Part shown: piece by piece, positions 16,894 to 25,399 of the stretch
How positions within the stretch are numbered: position 1 is the stretch's first letter
Layout of the letters: every line of letters begins with the position of its first letter
From: CAYSWH01 sp964434775
GTDB lineage: Bacteria > Patescibacteriota > JACMRA01
Direction of reading: 5' to 3'
Length of the DNA: 64,000 nucleotides
Assembly: GCA_964434775.1 (NCBI GenBank)
Contig: CAYSWH010000001.1
Location: 25,181-89,180 of the forward strand
The notes under the pieces: model-generated
Seen by the model: only the letters and a program-made list of their open reading frames with translations
Told to the model about the DNA's origin: nothing
The model's database searches: none
Made by a program: the position numbers and the translations under genes

Positions 16894-16943
16894 GTGTTTT
16901 AACCTAAGGATTATGGATTTTCCTAATCAATAGTAGGGCAAGT

Positions 16944-17162
16944 ATGTGTGAAAAAATAGGTTTTTGTCAAGGTATAATCAACAATAATTTAGTATTTCAA
17001 TTTGAGATTGACCCTAACAACAAAATTGGTGAGTCTGATGCGGCCAGAGCAAATAATATCTTGAACATTAGTTTTACCCCGCTGGAAAATGACACTCCGA
17101 CACCTCCTCCGTCTGCCGGACAACCTTCCACAAATGGAATTAAGGATGGGATAACAATTTAG
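16944..17162 (+). CDS. Small hypothetical protein with Pro-rich C terminus
   Basis: A 72-residue frame starting MCEKIGFCQG and ending in a PTPPPSAGQP stretch. It has no membrane helix or known motif, and no Shine-Dalgarno sequence is visible. It lies between tmRNA (divergent) and a clear intrinsic terminator at 17199-17224, which is the main reason to treat it as expressed. It could be the surviving C-terminal part of a larger exported protein. Real but uncertain. Confidence 0.4.
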   Translation: MCEKIGFCQGIINNNLVFQFEIDPNNKIGESDAARANNILNISFTPLENDTPTPPPSAGQPSTNGIKDGITI

Positions 17163-17198
17163 ACCTTAATAGTATAATAAGTTTCGATTCCAAACCGG

Positions 17199-17224
17199 CC
17201 CGCACATTTTTGTGTGGGTTTTTT
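17199..17224 (+). terminator. Intrinsic terminator
   Basis: An 8-bp stem CCCGCACA/TGTGTGGG (one G-U pair) with a T-rich loop, followed by T6. It ends transcription of the small frame at 16944-17162 before the Nramp-like gene. Confidence 0.8.
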
Positions 17225-17242
17225 GTTAAACGATAAATCATA

Positions 17243-17283
17243 TTTACAAAAATAATATCTTGGAATAAACTCTTATTTGTAAA
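17243..17283 (+). promoter_or_regulatory. Inverted repeat upstream of the Nramp-like gene
   Basis: TTTACAAAAATAA (17243-17255) faces TTATTTGTAAA (17273-17283), an 11-bp inverted match with a two-base bulge, 22 bp before the ATG. It could be an operator for a metal-responsive repressor or an mRNA hairpin. No regulator in the window is a clear partner. Confidence 0.35.
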
Positions 17284-17305
17284 AACAAAAATCTCAAATA
17301 ATTAT

Positions 17306-18724
17306 ATGACAGAAAATACTGTTAATTCCAAACAAAAAGAATACAAGCCTTTTCCCAAGGCCATTTCACTCAAAAAACTATTGGGACCCAGTTTTATTAT
17401 TCTAGCTCTTGGACTCGGTTCGGGGGAGGTTATTCTCTGGCCATATATGTCGGCTAATTATGGACTTGGCATTGCCTGGGGAGCTTTGATCGGTATTACT
17501 TTTCAATACTTTATCAACATGGAAATTGAGAGGTACGCCTTAGTAAAGGGTGAAAGTGTTTTTGTCGGCCTGCAAAAGATAGTCAAATGGGCTCCGTTTT
17601 GGTTTATTCTATCTACCTTCATCGGTTTTGGTATTCCGGGAATTGTTGCCGCTGCAGCTCAAGTTTTTGGCACCTTGGTTGGTTTTACTGAATTTAAGTG
17701 GATCGCCATCTTCTTTTTGGTTATCATCGGCTTAGTTTTAAGTACCGGAAAATCCGTTTACAACACCATGGAAAAAATTACCAAGACAGTCTTGCTTTTG
17801 GGTGTGCCATTTGTCTTTATTTTGGCTGTCATTCTAAGTTCTCCGGGAGATTGGTCTGCTCTAGCTCAAGGTTTGGTTGGTCAAGGAGACGGTTACATGT
17901 TTTTACCTGAAGGGATTGTCATTGCTAGTTTCTTGGCTGCTTTTGCTTACGCCGGAGCCGGGGGAAATCTCAACTTGACTCAATCAATTTATGTCAAAGA
18001 AAAAGGATACGGGATGGGTAAGTACTCTCAAAAAATTTCCGGACTTTTTGGAGGTAATAAACAAGAAGAAGTAAAACTGGAGGGAGAAAATTTCGAGATA
18101 AACGAGGAAAATCTGAGTAATTTTAGAAGTTGGTGGAAACAGATTTCTACCGAACATTTGATAGTTTTTTGGACTATCGGTCTTATTTCCATGTGCATGT
18201 TGATGCTTTTATCGTTTACCACCGTCTACGGACTTCCGGGAAATACCGAAAGTATTAACTTTGTGATCAACCAGGGAACAGTAATCGGTCAAAGACTCTT
18301 TCCGGCTATGGGTAGTGTCTTCCTATTTGTGGTTGGGGTTATGTTATTTCAAACTCAATTGGGCGTCCTTGATTCCACTTCCAGAATAATGTCAGAGAAC
18401 TTTGCCCTGGCTAAATTGGATAAGCAAAAAGGATCTAAAATTAATCTAAGTAAAATTTACTATGTTTTTTTGTGGGCTCAAATCGCTTTCGGAACGCTCT
18501 TTTTCTTATTTGATATCAAAGAACCCAAGGCCTTAATTATTCTGGCCGCCGTACTCAATGCCGTAGCTATGTTTGCACACGTTGGACTGGTGAATTGGAT
18601 GAATCATAAAGTTTTGCCCAAGGAAGTCCAGGCCGGAATTTGGAGAAAAGCCTTAATGATCGTAATCTTCCTGTTTCTTGGCGGCTTCAGTTTGATTACC
18701 TTAATAGACAAACTATTCGGGTAA
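17306..18724 (+). CDS. Divergent Nramp-family transporter
   Basis: A 472-residue integral membrane protein with about 11 helices, similar in layout to Nramp/MntH divalent-metal:proton symporters. Where canonical members carry DPGN in helix 1, this one has GLGSGEVILWP. In helix 6 the canonical MPH region reads AGAGGNLNLTQSIYVKEKGYG. The metal ligands Asp, Asn and Met are therefore not where expected. It may be an atypical Nramp-related transporter with another substrate, such as Mg2+ or an organic solute. It stands alone after a terminator, with an inverted repeat in its leader. Confidence 0.75.
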   Translation: MTENTVNSKQKEYKPFPKAISLKKLLGPSFIILALGLGSGEVILWPYMSANYGLGIAWGALIGITFQYFINMEIERYALVKGESVFVGLQKIVKWAPFWFILSTFIGFGIPGIVAAAAQVFGTLVGFTEFKWIAIFFLVIIGLVLSTGKSVYNTMEKITKTVLLLGVPFVFILAVILSSPGDWSALAQGLVGQGDGYMFLPEGIVIASFLAAFAYAGAGGNLNLTQSIYVKEKGYGMGKYSQKISGLFGGNKQEEVKLEGENFEINEENLSNFRSWWKQISTEHLIVFWTIGLISMCMLMLLSFTTVYGLPGNTESINFVINQGTVIGQRLFPAMGSVFLFVVGVMLFQTQLGVLDSTSRIMSENFALAKLDKQKGSKINLSKIYYVFLWAQIAFGTLFFLFDIKEPKALIILAAVLNAVAMFAHVGLVNWMNHKVLPKEVQAGIWRKALMIVIFLFLGGFSLITLIDKLFG

Positions 18725-18962
18725 AAACAAAAACCAATATCCAAACTACAGCATAACCCCGGTCTCCATTTTTGAAGAACCCAGACAAAATATCGATGTA
18801 GCGGAACCCCTGTGATTCCAATTTGAAATCTGTAGAGGAAAGCTCCTGCTTTCCATTTTAATCTACTACAAAATTTACAATGTTGTAAGCCGCAATCAAG
18901 TAATCACCAAACGAAAAACCCGATGTAGCGACAGGCCTGCCCCGCCATGATAGCAAATTAAA

Positions 18963-19205
18963 GTCTATCCGAACATAACCCATAAACCTGTCACGGTGAA
19001 CTTGTTTCGGAATCTCTTTCGAAGATAGATCCTGAAATAATAATTATCATTCCGAACTTGTTTCGGAATCCGGTTTTGAATGGGATCCTGAAATAAATTC
19101 AGGATGACGGGTCGTTTTTGGTTTTCAGGATGACGAGTTTGCAAATTCAGGATGACGGGTCGGTTTTGGTTTTCAGGATGACGAGGTTGCAAATTCAGGA
19201 TGACC
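18963..19205 (-). repeat. Dispersed intergenic repeat, copy 3 (partly degenerate)
   Basis: Same orientation as copy 2. It has CACGGTGAACTTGTTTCGGA, the AATAAATTCAGGATGACG hairpin part and two tandem units of GGTTTTCAGGATGACGAG. The right-hand TTTCCAAAT-GGGTTAAGAG part is missing and the TATAG end is degraded to GTCTATCC. Confidence 0.85.
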
Positions 19206-19360
19206 AATAACGTTTCTTGTTAAAATTAGGAGATAGAACTAACGCCCGCCAATCTTGAATTTTGAGCTGACAAACAATAGACATGTTGCAAAAACTATTT
19301 TTTGTGACTATTCATTGAGGATAATTTTGAGTTAAGCGACAAGTCTAATATAATCATTTT

Positions 19361-19400
19361 CCCCACTCGGGGGAAACGGCCGAAGGCCAAGGGGGTGGGG
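19361..19400. repeat. GC-rich nested hairpin
   Basis: CCCCA at 19361 pairs with TGGGG ending at 19400, enclosing GGCC-GAA-GGCC. Its base composition contrasts with the AT-rich surroundings. It may be a terminator-like structure for the convergent genes or a short palindromic repeat. Confidence 0.5.
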
Positions 19401-19469
19401 AGTGCCGACGAAATTGCCGAATTACTCTAAAAAGCACTAAAAAAGGCACGGGAATCCGCAAACATAATT

Positions 19470-20078
19470 TCAGTCCAAACTACTCTTGTTTTCCGCCTCT
19501 AGTTTGGTCTCCATTAACTTCATATCTACCTCAAAACTGGTCAAATCGGACTTGATACCTTTACGGTAATAATTTTCCAGAGACTTTTCAATTTTACTTA
19601 ATAGTTTCTCAAAATCTGCCAAAACTTGGCCTTGTCTGTCGTAACTAACAGTAGTATGAGAAGCTAATTCTAAATACTTTTCCAGCATAGTATCTAAATT
19701 TTTGAATAATTTGTTTACATCTCTTAGTAAAGTTGAGGCGTTAACGTCATCACTTAAGACCTGCACCACGTTCTGACCCAAATCCAAAATCTTTTGAAGT
19801 CTTTGCTTGATTTCATTCTGACTCACTTTTTTCTGTTTTTCCTGCAAACCCAACAGTAAATCACTAGTCTCCTGCACCCTGCCTTGTAATTCTTCCGGTA
19901 AATTCTCAAAATTTAGTTTAACTCCTTGCGGTCTATAGGTAAGCAACTTTACTCCCAAATAAATTCCCAAGCCTGCGACTCCTGATAGAAAAAGTGGAAA
20001 CTCCAAAGCTGCGAACCCTGCAATGGCCCCTACCCCTCCCAAAGTAGCCAATATTTCATTTTGATAAGATTTTTTCAT
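19470..20078 (-). CDS. XpaC-like protein
   Basis: A 202-residue membrane-associated protein. It has an N-terminal pair of hydrophobic segments (about residues 8-45, including GVGAIAGFAALEFPLFL) and a long helical cytoplasmic region with the spaced leucines and charges typical of the XpaC/5-bromo-4-chloroindolyl-phosphate-hydrolysis family. That family habitually neighbours TelA. Here it is the last gene of the TelA/VWA operon, separated from it by a very short ORF. The molecular role of the family is unknown; association with envelope or toxic-anion stress comes from context. Confidence 0.65.
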   Translation of the reverse strand: MKKSYQNEILATLGGVGAIAGFAALEFPLFLSGVAGLGIYLGVKLLTYRPQGVKLNFENLPEELQGRVQETSDLLLGLQEKQKKVSQNEIKQRLQKILDLGQNVVQVLSDDVNASTLLRDVNKLFKNLDTMLEKYLELASHTTVSYDRQGQVLADFEKLLSKIEKSLENYYRKGIKSDLTSFEVDMKLMETKLEAENKSSLD

Positions 20079-20092
20079 AACCTTGGTTTTAG

Positions 20093-20233
20093 TTAATATT
20101 TTTGGAGTAATTTTTGGTGAAAACGTCTAAAGTGAGGATAACTTCCTTTAAACCCGGATGATCTTAGTTTGGGTGCAAGAATCTTTTTTAGAGCTTGATT
20201 CATTTTTTCTCGCACTTCCTTTCTTTCAGACAT
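20093..20233 (-). CDS. 46-residue DUF4304-like mini-protein or fragment
   Basis: ATG 20233 opens a frame reading MSERKEVREKMNQALKKILA, then KLRSSGFKGSYPHFRRF and a stop at TAA 20093-20095. The pattern L-K-x(2)-L-x-P-x-L-x(3)-GFK-x(4)-F-R matches the N-terminal part of DUF4304 proteins, which are normally over 100 residues. It is therefore either a truncated remnant or a genuinely short form. It sits in the operon between the VWA gene and the XpaC-like gene, with 14 to 18 bp gaps, which favours translation. Confidence 0.45.
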   Translation of the reverse strand: MSERKEVREKMNQALKKILAPKLRSSGFKGSYPHFRRFHQKLLQKY

Positions 20234-20251
20234 CCTGCTTTATCCAAAAAA

Positions 20252-21916
20252 TTAATTATACCCTTTGGCTTTACGAAAGGCCTCTACCAAGTCTTCTCTG
20301 CCGTCAAAAACCCTGCCGGATGTGACCTCTACAATTTTATCCAGCTGCCCCTCTTCTGCCTGTCCGAACATAATAGGAAAAACCGGAATATCTTGATTGC
20401 TCGAAAGTTGATCAAGAGCCTCTTCATTGGCTGACCTGCCGTCAGTCATCAGAATCACCGCCGGAAAGTACTCAGTAATACCCTCCTCTTCTTCGATTAT
20501 TTCAAAAGCTTCTAAAAGCGGAGAATACATGTCGGTACCGCCCCCGGCCTGTAATCCGGTTATTGTAAGGTTAAAATCCCGAATAGTCTGTTCCTCATTT
20601 CCTTCAAATCTTCTAGGTTCCATAACTTCGTTATTAAAGGGTATGACAATACTAATATCCCTAGGCGAAGCTTGCAGAAAGTATTGCTTGGCCGACTGCT
20701 GATTAGCGATTGTCTGCATGGCTTTTTTGAGGTTGTTAAGACCGTTTCCCTGCATACTGCCGGATACATCAATAACGTAGACTGTTAGGGAAGGCTTTCT
20801 CAAAGAAATTTGATACAAATTTAGCATTTCTTCGATTACTTCCTTGGTCGGATATCTCAAGGTAACAAAAGGAATCTCAGATTTTATCCCCCACTCGGAT
20901 TTAAAAACACTACTCAAATTATTCTGATTGACATCAACGTTTAGACCTAAGCTGGTACGCCTGCCTTTGGATAAGAGATCATTGGAGACACGCTCGGATA
21001 ATAAAAATTCCTGCAATTTTAAAAAGGCCTCTTCTTTCTTATCCTCACCTTTGTCCAAATAAGCGAGTGGGCTGTCGGCCACCACCATACCGTCTTCCAA
21101 ATAAATTGCCTGTAAAGGTTCTTTTCCTTGCTTTACCAGCTCTTGATTGGTTTCGATAACGAGAGCTTCATAGTTAATCATGGCATCCAAAGTATCATAC
21201 TCCTCCAAAAATAAATCTTTGAGCCAACCCGAACTACCCGAACTCCGATTTACCAGATTTAGCAAGGCTCTGGTCTGATCCTGAACTGCAGTTTTTTCCA
21301 AGTCTTGAACGGTTAAAACATCCTCAGTCTCAGCAAAGGCCTGGAGAAAGGCCAAATAACCTGATAAACCGGAATTGGATTGTGTGGCATTGGTCATAGC
21401 CATCTTAAATTCGTTTTGGCTAAGTGCAGTCAGTAACTCCTCCACTTTGATACTATTATCATCTGTCCAACCCAAGCTCTCTGCTCTTTCTTTCTTTAGT
21501 CCCAAGATTACCGGCGAACGGAGGATACTTTGATTATGTTTGAGGTTGGAATTGTCGGTTAAATTGAGAACCAGGCTACTAGCCGGCCAAACGGCATCAA
21601 TTTCTCCTGTCTCCTGTCTATTCAATTTTAGTAAAATATCCACGGACCCTAAATAATTCATTTCTACTTTGGCCCCTGTTTCTTCGTTAAATTCTTCAAT
21701 CAACGGTTCCAGTGTCTCATTTTCCGAGCCGGAGACAATTTGTAATTCTACCCCGTCAATCTCACTCTTAGTAAAAGGACTGTTTCCGTTTTCAGACTCG
21801 CCGAGAAATACCGAAACCAAGATTATCACAAAAATGATAAAAGAAGTAATCAGAAAGATCAGAGTGCCCAAGGCAATTAGAATTATTCGGTTGCTATTAT
21901 TATGAGATTTTGCCAT
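20252..21916 (-). CDS. Membrane-anchored solute-binding plus von Willebrand A domain protein
   Basis: A 554-residue protein: a signal anchor (about residues 10-38), then an extracellular solute-binding-like domain (about 55-360, opening VELQIVSGSENETLEPL), then a VWA domain whose metal-ion-dependent adhesion site is intact (DVSGSM, a Thr in GGGTDMYS, and MTDGRS). VWA domains bind Mg2+ and partner proteins. Similar fusions accompany TelA and XpaC genes. It is the third gene of an operon running from 24326 leftward. It probably scaffolds an exported complex with the upstream solute-binding protein; the ligand is unknown. Confidence 0.8.
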   Translation of the reverse strand: MAKSHNNSNRIILIALGTLIFLITSFIIFVIILVSVFLGESENGNSPFTKSEIDGVELQIVSGSENETLEPLIEEFNEETGAKVEMNYLGSVDILLKLNRQETGEIDAVWPASSLVLNLTDNSNLKHNQSILRSPVILGLKKERAESLGWTDDNSIKVEELLTALSQNEFKMAMTNATQSNSGLSGYLAFLQAFAETEDVLTVQDLEKTAVQDQTRALLNLVNRSSGSSGWLKDLFLEEYDTLDAMINYEALVIETNQELVKQGKEPLQAIYLEDGMVVADSPLAYLDKGEDKKEEAFLKLQEFLLSERVSNDLLSKGRRTSLGLNVDVNQNNLSSVFKSEWGIKSEIPFVTLRYPTKEVIEEMLNLYQISLRKPSLTVYVIDVSGSMQGNGLNNLKKAMQTIANQQSAKQYFLQASPRDISIVIPFNNEVMEPRRFEGNEEQTIRDFNLTITGLQAGGGTDMYSPLLEAFEIIEEEEGITEYFPAVILMTDGRSANEEALDQLSSNQDIPVFPIMFGQAEEGQLDKIVEVTSGRVFDGREDLVEAFRKAKGYN

Positions 21917-22049
21917 GAAAATTTGATTAATTATTAATAGTAACTATGTCTGTAAAGCAGGCTATATTAATTTTGATAGGACAGAAAAGCAGGCTTTACC
22001 AAGTTAAAAACAATTCAAAAACAATGTTTGTATTACTTTCTCAAAACCC

Positions 22050-23156
22050 TTATTTCTTCTCCACCACTTTATCTCTAAGTTCCTGTTCCAATTCATACAT
22101 TTTTTCTTTAGCTTTAGCTCTTTGTTTACGTCCGTCATCAACAATTTCTCTGACTTCCTCAATACTACTCAAGAGATTTTTTTGTACGACTTCCAAGGTC
22201 TCAATTGAAATAATCCCTTTCTGCAGACTTCTGGCCACATCTGCCGAATTTTCTTTAAGCATTTCGGAGTTGCTTCTAAGAAGTTTGTCGGTGGTTTCAT
22301 CCACTTTTTGCAGGTCTTCCAAAACAATTTGTTGATTATATAAACCTATAGCGATAGTTATGTGTCTCTTCCAAAGCGGTACGGTGTTAAGAATAGCACT
22401 TTGAATCTTGCCGGCCAATCCCTGGTCAGCTGACTTAATCATATTTATCTGAGGAAAACTTTGGATTGTACTGATCCTGGTAAGCTCCAAATCATGCAAC
22501 CGATTCTCCAATTGATTGACATAATTTCGTAACTTCTGTACTTCTTGAGCTTTCATTTCGTCCTGGTCTGCTTGGTATTCGGCTTCTTTTTGTAGCAACT
22601 CTTTTTCCAGTTCCGCAAGTCTCTCTTGCCCGGCAAAGATTATCAGGTTCAGTTTGTGATAGTAATCCAGATTCTCTTTATAGAGTTCATCAAACATAAT
22701 TATATCCCGGAGCATCATTTCGTACTGAGAATCCAGTTTTTCGGTTATCTGATTAATGTTGTGTTCAATGCTACTGTACTTGGCTTTGAATTGCTCTAAT
22801 TTGTTAAAAAAGTAACCTAATCCGGGAATCCCGGCCAAAAAACTTTGCTGAGTCCCTAGTAACGATTTTGGGTCTACCTTTTTGACTTCGACTGCCAATT
22901 CAGTCAATACGTCTCCGATCATTCCGGCATCCTTGGTTCTGACTTTTTCCAAAACCTGAGAGGTAAAATCGCTAATGTCTTTTTGAGCTCCGACTCCGTA
23001 AGTAATGAGGGTGTTACTATTCTCCGGGTCAAGAGTACCTTTGAGTTCTTCAATTTTTTCTTTGTCCTCCTTGGTCAAAGAACTGGGATCAACGGCTGAT
23101 TTTTCTGTTAAGATTGATTTTTTGAGAGATACGGGATCTGTAGTAAGTGTGGACAT
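22050..23156 (-). CDS. telA: Toxic anion resistance protein TelA/KlaA family
   Basis: A 368-residue soluble protein, almost wholly alpha-helical with long coiled-coil segments (about residues 120-240 and 280-365). It has the conserved N-terminal stretch ITYGVGAQKDISDFTSQVLE and the SFPQINMIKSADQGLAGKIQ region diagnostic for TelA. The family was named for plasmid tellurite resistance but is common in Gram-positive bacteria next to XpaC, where it is linked to envelope or antimicrobial stress. Here it lies between a solute-binding protein and the VWA protein, a module rather than a lone resistance gene. Confidence 0.88.
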   Translation of the reverse strand: MSTLTTDPVSLKKSILTEKSAVDPSSLTKEDKEKIEELKGTLDPENSNTLITYGVGAQKDISDFTSQVLEKVRTKDAGMIGDVLTELAVEVKKVDPKSLLGTQQSFLAGIPGLGYFFNKLEQFKAKYSSIEHNINQITEKLDSQYEMMLRDIIMFDELYKENLDYYHKLNLIIFAGQERLAELEKELLQKEAEYQADQDEMKAQEVQKLRNYVNQLENRLHDLELTRISTIQSFPQINMIKSADQGLAGKIQSAILNTVPLWKRHITIAIGLYNQQIVLEDLQKVDETTDKLLRSNSEMLKENSADVARSLQKGIISIETLEVVQKNLLSSIEEVREIVDDGRKQRAKAKEKMYELEQELRDKVVEKK

Positions 23157-23249
23157 AAAATATTTGAAAATTAAAACAAAAAAAATTGGGGAATATTCTG
23201 AAAATTAAAAACTGCAATTTGCAAATTATGTATGAAAAACAAATAAATC

Positions 23250-24326
23250 TCAGATAAGGCTAATTACTTCTTCCATTACTTCTACTCTGGGCAGTGGTAA
23301 GAAGTTATTGACCTCACCGGCTATTCCATAATCTTTGTATCTTTGGTTGTCAATACTAACTCCGGTTTTTCTCAGCCCGTAGCCTTGCCAGGAGATTTCT
23401 CCAAATCTTTCTTCGTTTTGCAAAGCTGTCAGAAGTTTATCACCGTTTTCATCCAGTGAGATAAATTCATGCTCGGCCCACACGGTAGACTTTGGGTAGA
23501 GGGGAACTATTTCTTGAGCACTGGCCGGTTCTTGATTAATAAGCTCAATGTATTGACTTTCATAGCCGACCACAAAGGGATAAGTGGATCTCCCCAGGGT
23601 TAGAAATTTCTCAAAGATATCGCCGGAGGAAGAGTCCAAAAGTCCCATCTTAGCAAAAAAACTGCTCATTTCTTGACGCACCTCGGGAGTTAGGTCGTCC
23701 ATGGTTACTGCCGAAGATTTTTGGGTAAAGGAGTTTAGAACCAAGGCACTAAATAAATTACCGGAACTGCTCTTGGAAGGATCAGTGGATGAAATGGTGA
23801 TTTTCCCGCGTAACTCCGTAGCTCCGATATCCTGCCAAGTCTGATTGTTTTGAATTAATTGCAAAAGTTTATCAATGTCCAAAGTATGCACCCCTTCACT
23901 TTCGGTAACCAGACCCGCTTGTTTGAGATCCGGGATTAAGGATTGCCAGCTATAGACCACAATTGGAGAGAAAAAGATTGTTTCCGACTTAGCCTCCGGA
24001 TTGTTATTTTTATAAAGCTCTAGGGCGATTTTGTTGGAAGGAAAGAGATAATTCATACCCTCAGCCGGCTCACTAACCATTTCGATAGACCCTTTCTTGT
24101 TTATCTCCACTTCCAAACCGTGATTTTCCTGAAAAATTCTTTGTACCTCCTCATCCTCAAAAAAACCTCTTTTCTCCCAGCCAAGATAACCTTTGACCAG
24201 CTCCGGCTCACCCCGAAAAACCGTCCCGGACTCACCCCCGGCAAAACTCCGGTACAAAGCAAAACCAGCCATCCCGAGAATAATTGTTACTATGACAAAC
24301 AGACCCAGATAGTTTTTTAAATTCAT
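23250..24326 (-). CDS. Extracellular solute-binding-like lipo- or anchored protein
   Basis: A 358-residue exported protein with a signal anchor (about residues 7-26, YLGLFVIVTIILGMAGFAL) and a periplasmic-binding-protein fold. It resembles the solute-binding half of the VWA fusion downstream. Landmarks are YLGWEKRGFFEDEEVQRI near the N terminus and SSTDPSKSSSGNLFSALVL in the middle, a typical ligand-pocket segment. It is the first gene of the TelA operon. No ABC permease or ATPase is nearby, so a sensing or scaffolding role is as likely as transport. Confidence 0.7.
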   Translation of the reverse strand: MNLKNYLGLFVIVTIILGMAGFALYRSFAGGESGTVFRGEPELVKGYLGWEKRGFFEDEEVQRIFQENHGLEVEINKKGSIEMVSEPAEGMNYLFPSNKIALELYKNNNPEAKSETIFFSPIVVYSWQSLIPDLKQAGLVTESEGVHTLDIDKLLQLIQNNQTWQDIGATELRGKITISSTDPSKSSSGNLFSALVLNSFTQKSSAVTMDDLTPEVRQEMSSFFAKMGLLDSSSGDIFEKFLTLGRSTYPFVVGYESQYIELINQEPASAQEIVPLYPKSTVWAEHEFISLDENGDKLLTALQNEERFGEISWQGYGLRKTGVSIDNQRYKDYGIAGEVNNFLPLPRVEVMEEVISLI

Positions 24327-24449
24327 ACCTGCTTACCTAACAGGGTTACCTAAAAAAGTCAATTAGTTTAATTATACGCTATAAAGAGTATTATTTTTTG
24401 AAGAAAGATAGTTTTTTCTTTTTAGGTCTTAATGCTTCCCATCTTCTTG

Positions 24450-24578
24450 GAGGAAGACCGTCACCCTGAACTCGTTTCAGGGTCTTTTCATTGTTACTCC
24501 AGGATCCACTCATTACTATAGAGATACCGAAACAAGTTCGCCGTGACAGGTTTATAGGTTATATTAGGATCGACTATA
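24450..24578 (+). repeat. Dispersed intergenic repeat, copy 4 (short subfamily)
   Basis: A 129-bp element sharing the right end (GTTCGCCGTGACAGG, GGATCGACTATA) with the other copies. The left part is different: GGAGGAAGACCG followed by the hairpin CACCCTGAACTCGTTTCAGG and TTGTTACTCCAGGATCC. That left part is shared only with copy 5. It lies upstream of the TelA operon. Confidence 0.85.
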
Positions 24579-24668
24579 AAAAGAAGAAATAGTAATTCAA
24601 TAATTTTCCAAATACATCTCTAATAAAAACATAATTAAAACCTTATCTCACTGTATCAATCAACAAGT

Positions 24669-24830
24669 AAATCCTACACTCCAAAATCCACCACCTCCAT
24701 TTCCCGTAATCCGGAAAATGCCTTTCTCTTACACCTTGCCCAAGCCTCCAAATCACACTTCCTAATCACCGGCGACATAGACTTACTCGAACCCAAAACT
24801 TACAAAAATACCCAAATCCTCACACCATGA
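24669..24830 (+). pseudogene. Remnant of a PIN-domain toxin
   Basis: An open frame reading SRNPENAFLLHLAQASKSHF followed by LITGDIDLLEPKTYKNTQIL, then TP and a stop. This is the C-terminal signature of PIN-family toxins (D/N-P-x-D/E-N-x-FL, and the acidic TGDxDLL motif that binds Mg2+). There is no start codon and the first two thirds of the domain, with the first acidic residue, are missing. It is a decayed toxin-antitoxin toxin; no antitoxin is recognisable upstream. Confidence 0.7.
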
Positions 24831-24958
24831 CAATTACTAGAAAACCTCAAACGTCTCTTAAGTTGACCAACCCTCAAAAAAAATCTTTAAAAAAAGAGAA
24901 GGGATCACGTGTAAAGACAACTTTGTCAGAAATACACGATCACCCTCCTCGCGGACTA

Positions 24959-24980
24959 CCCTCCTACCTGGCTAGGAGGG
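24959..24980. repeat. Perfect hairpin
   Basis: CCCTCCTA-cctggc-TAGGAGGG, an 8-bp perfect stem. No T-run follows on either strand, so it is not a classical terminator. It lies just past the end of the small membrane protein gene on the minus strand. Confidence 0.5.
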
Positions 24981-24994
24981 GTGGTTTAGTTGTG

Positions 24995-25192
24995 TTAGTA
25001 GGCGAGGTCAAGACTGACCAACACCCACCACATCGTAATTCCTACGATTGTGATGAGTGCAATAGTCAGTCCGTTTTTGGAAAACAAAAGTCCCCAAAGA
25101 ACTGACCATCCGCCTACTATCAACGCCGCCGCAGCAATACACATCGCTCCGATGCATATTGCCGTTAGCAGTGCTGGGATATGGTCAACCAT
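24995..25192 (-). CDS. Small hydrophobic membrane protein
   Basis: A 65-residue frame from ATG 25192 with two predicted membrane helices (about residues 8-30 and 41-62: ICIGAMCIAAAALIVGGW and LTIALITIVGITMWWVLV). No family recognised and no clear ribosome-binding site. It is preferred over the overlapping plus-strand frame because it has coherent membrane-protein composition and its ATG follows a plausible AT-rich leader. It may be a small accessory or unannotated membrane peptide. Confidence 0.4.
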   Translation of the reverse strand: MVDHIPALLTAICIGAMCIAAAALIVGGWSVLWGLLFSKNGLTIALITIVGITMWWVLVSLDLAY

Positions 25193-25310
25193 GTTTTAAT
25201 TTAGACATTTTTCCGGTAATGGAAATACTCCTTTAATTGGTTGCATTAACAGCTCTTTTCAAAAAAGTAGTTTGGCAACGTCCGATTTTAATAGTGGCTT
25301 AACTATACAG

Positions 25311-25338
25311 GATATTCCTACAAAGATATTCCTACAAA
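25311..25338. repeat. Tandem 14-bp direct repeat
   Basis: GATATTCCTACAAA occurs twice in immediate succession, just beyond the pyruvate formate-lyase terminator. Confidence 0.8.
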
Positions 25339-25364
25339 TAAAAGAACCCTTCACAAAGGAAGGG
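25335..25364 (-). terminator. Intrinsic terminator of pflB
   Basis: Read on the minus strand, CCCTTC and GAAGGG (25364-25347) form a 6-bp stem followed by TTCTTTTATTTG. It starts 35 bp after the pflB stop codon. Confidence 0.75.
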
Positions 25365-25399
25365 CTTGGATGAAAGGCGAATGGTGTGTATCTAAAGAT

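Larger units (their letters stand above)
18725..19469. other. Gene-free stretch with repeats
   Basis: No coding signal. It holds two CGATGTAGCG repeats (about 18794 and 18920), a perfect small hairpin GGAAAGC-tcct-GCTTTCC (18837-18854), repeat copy 3 (18963-19205) and a GC-rich hairpin (19361-19400). It lies between convergent genes. Confidence 0.6.

Noticed and set aside
11208..19205. Clustered repeats looked at as a CRISPR array
   Set aside because: The units are irregularly spaced, differ in length, contain palindromes and have no unique spacers of constant size; no cas gene is present.
18965..19207. 80-residue minus-strand frame with repeated ILNLQTRHPENQ
   Set aside because: It is the translation of tandem units of repeat copy 3.
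24827..25105. 92-residue plus-strand frame after the PIN remnant
   Set aside because: It crosses a perfect hairpin, has low-complexity Lys/Pro content and overlaps the minus-strand membrane protein frame, which looks more like a gene.
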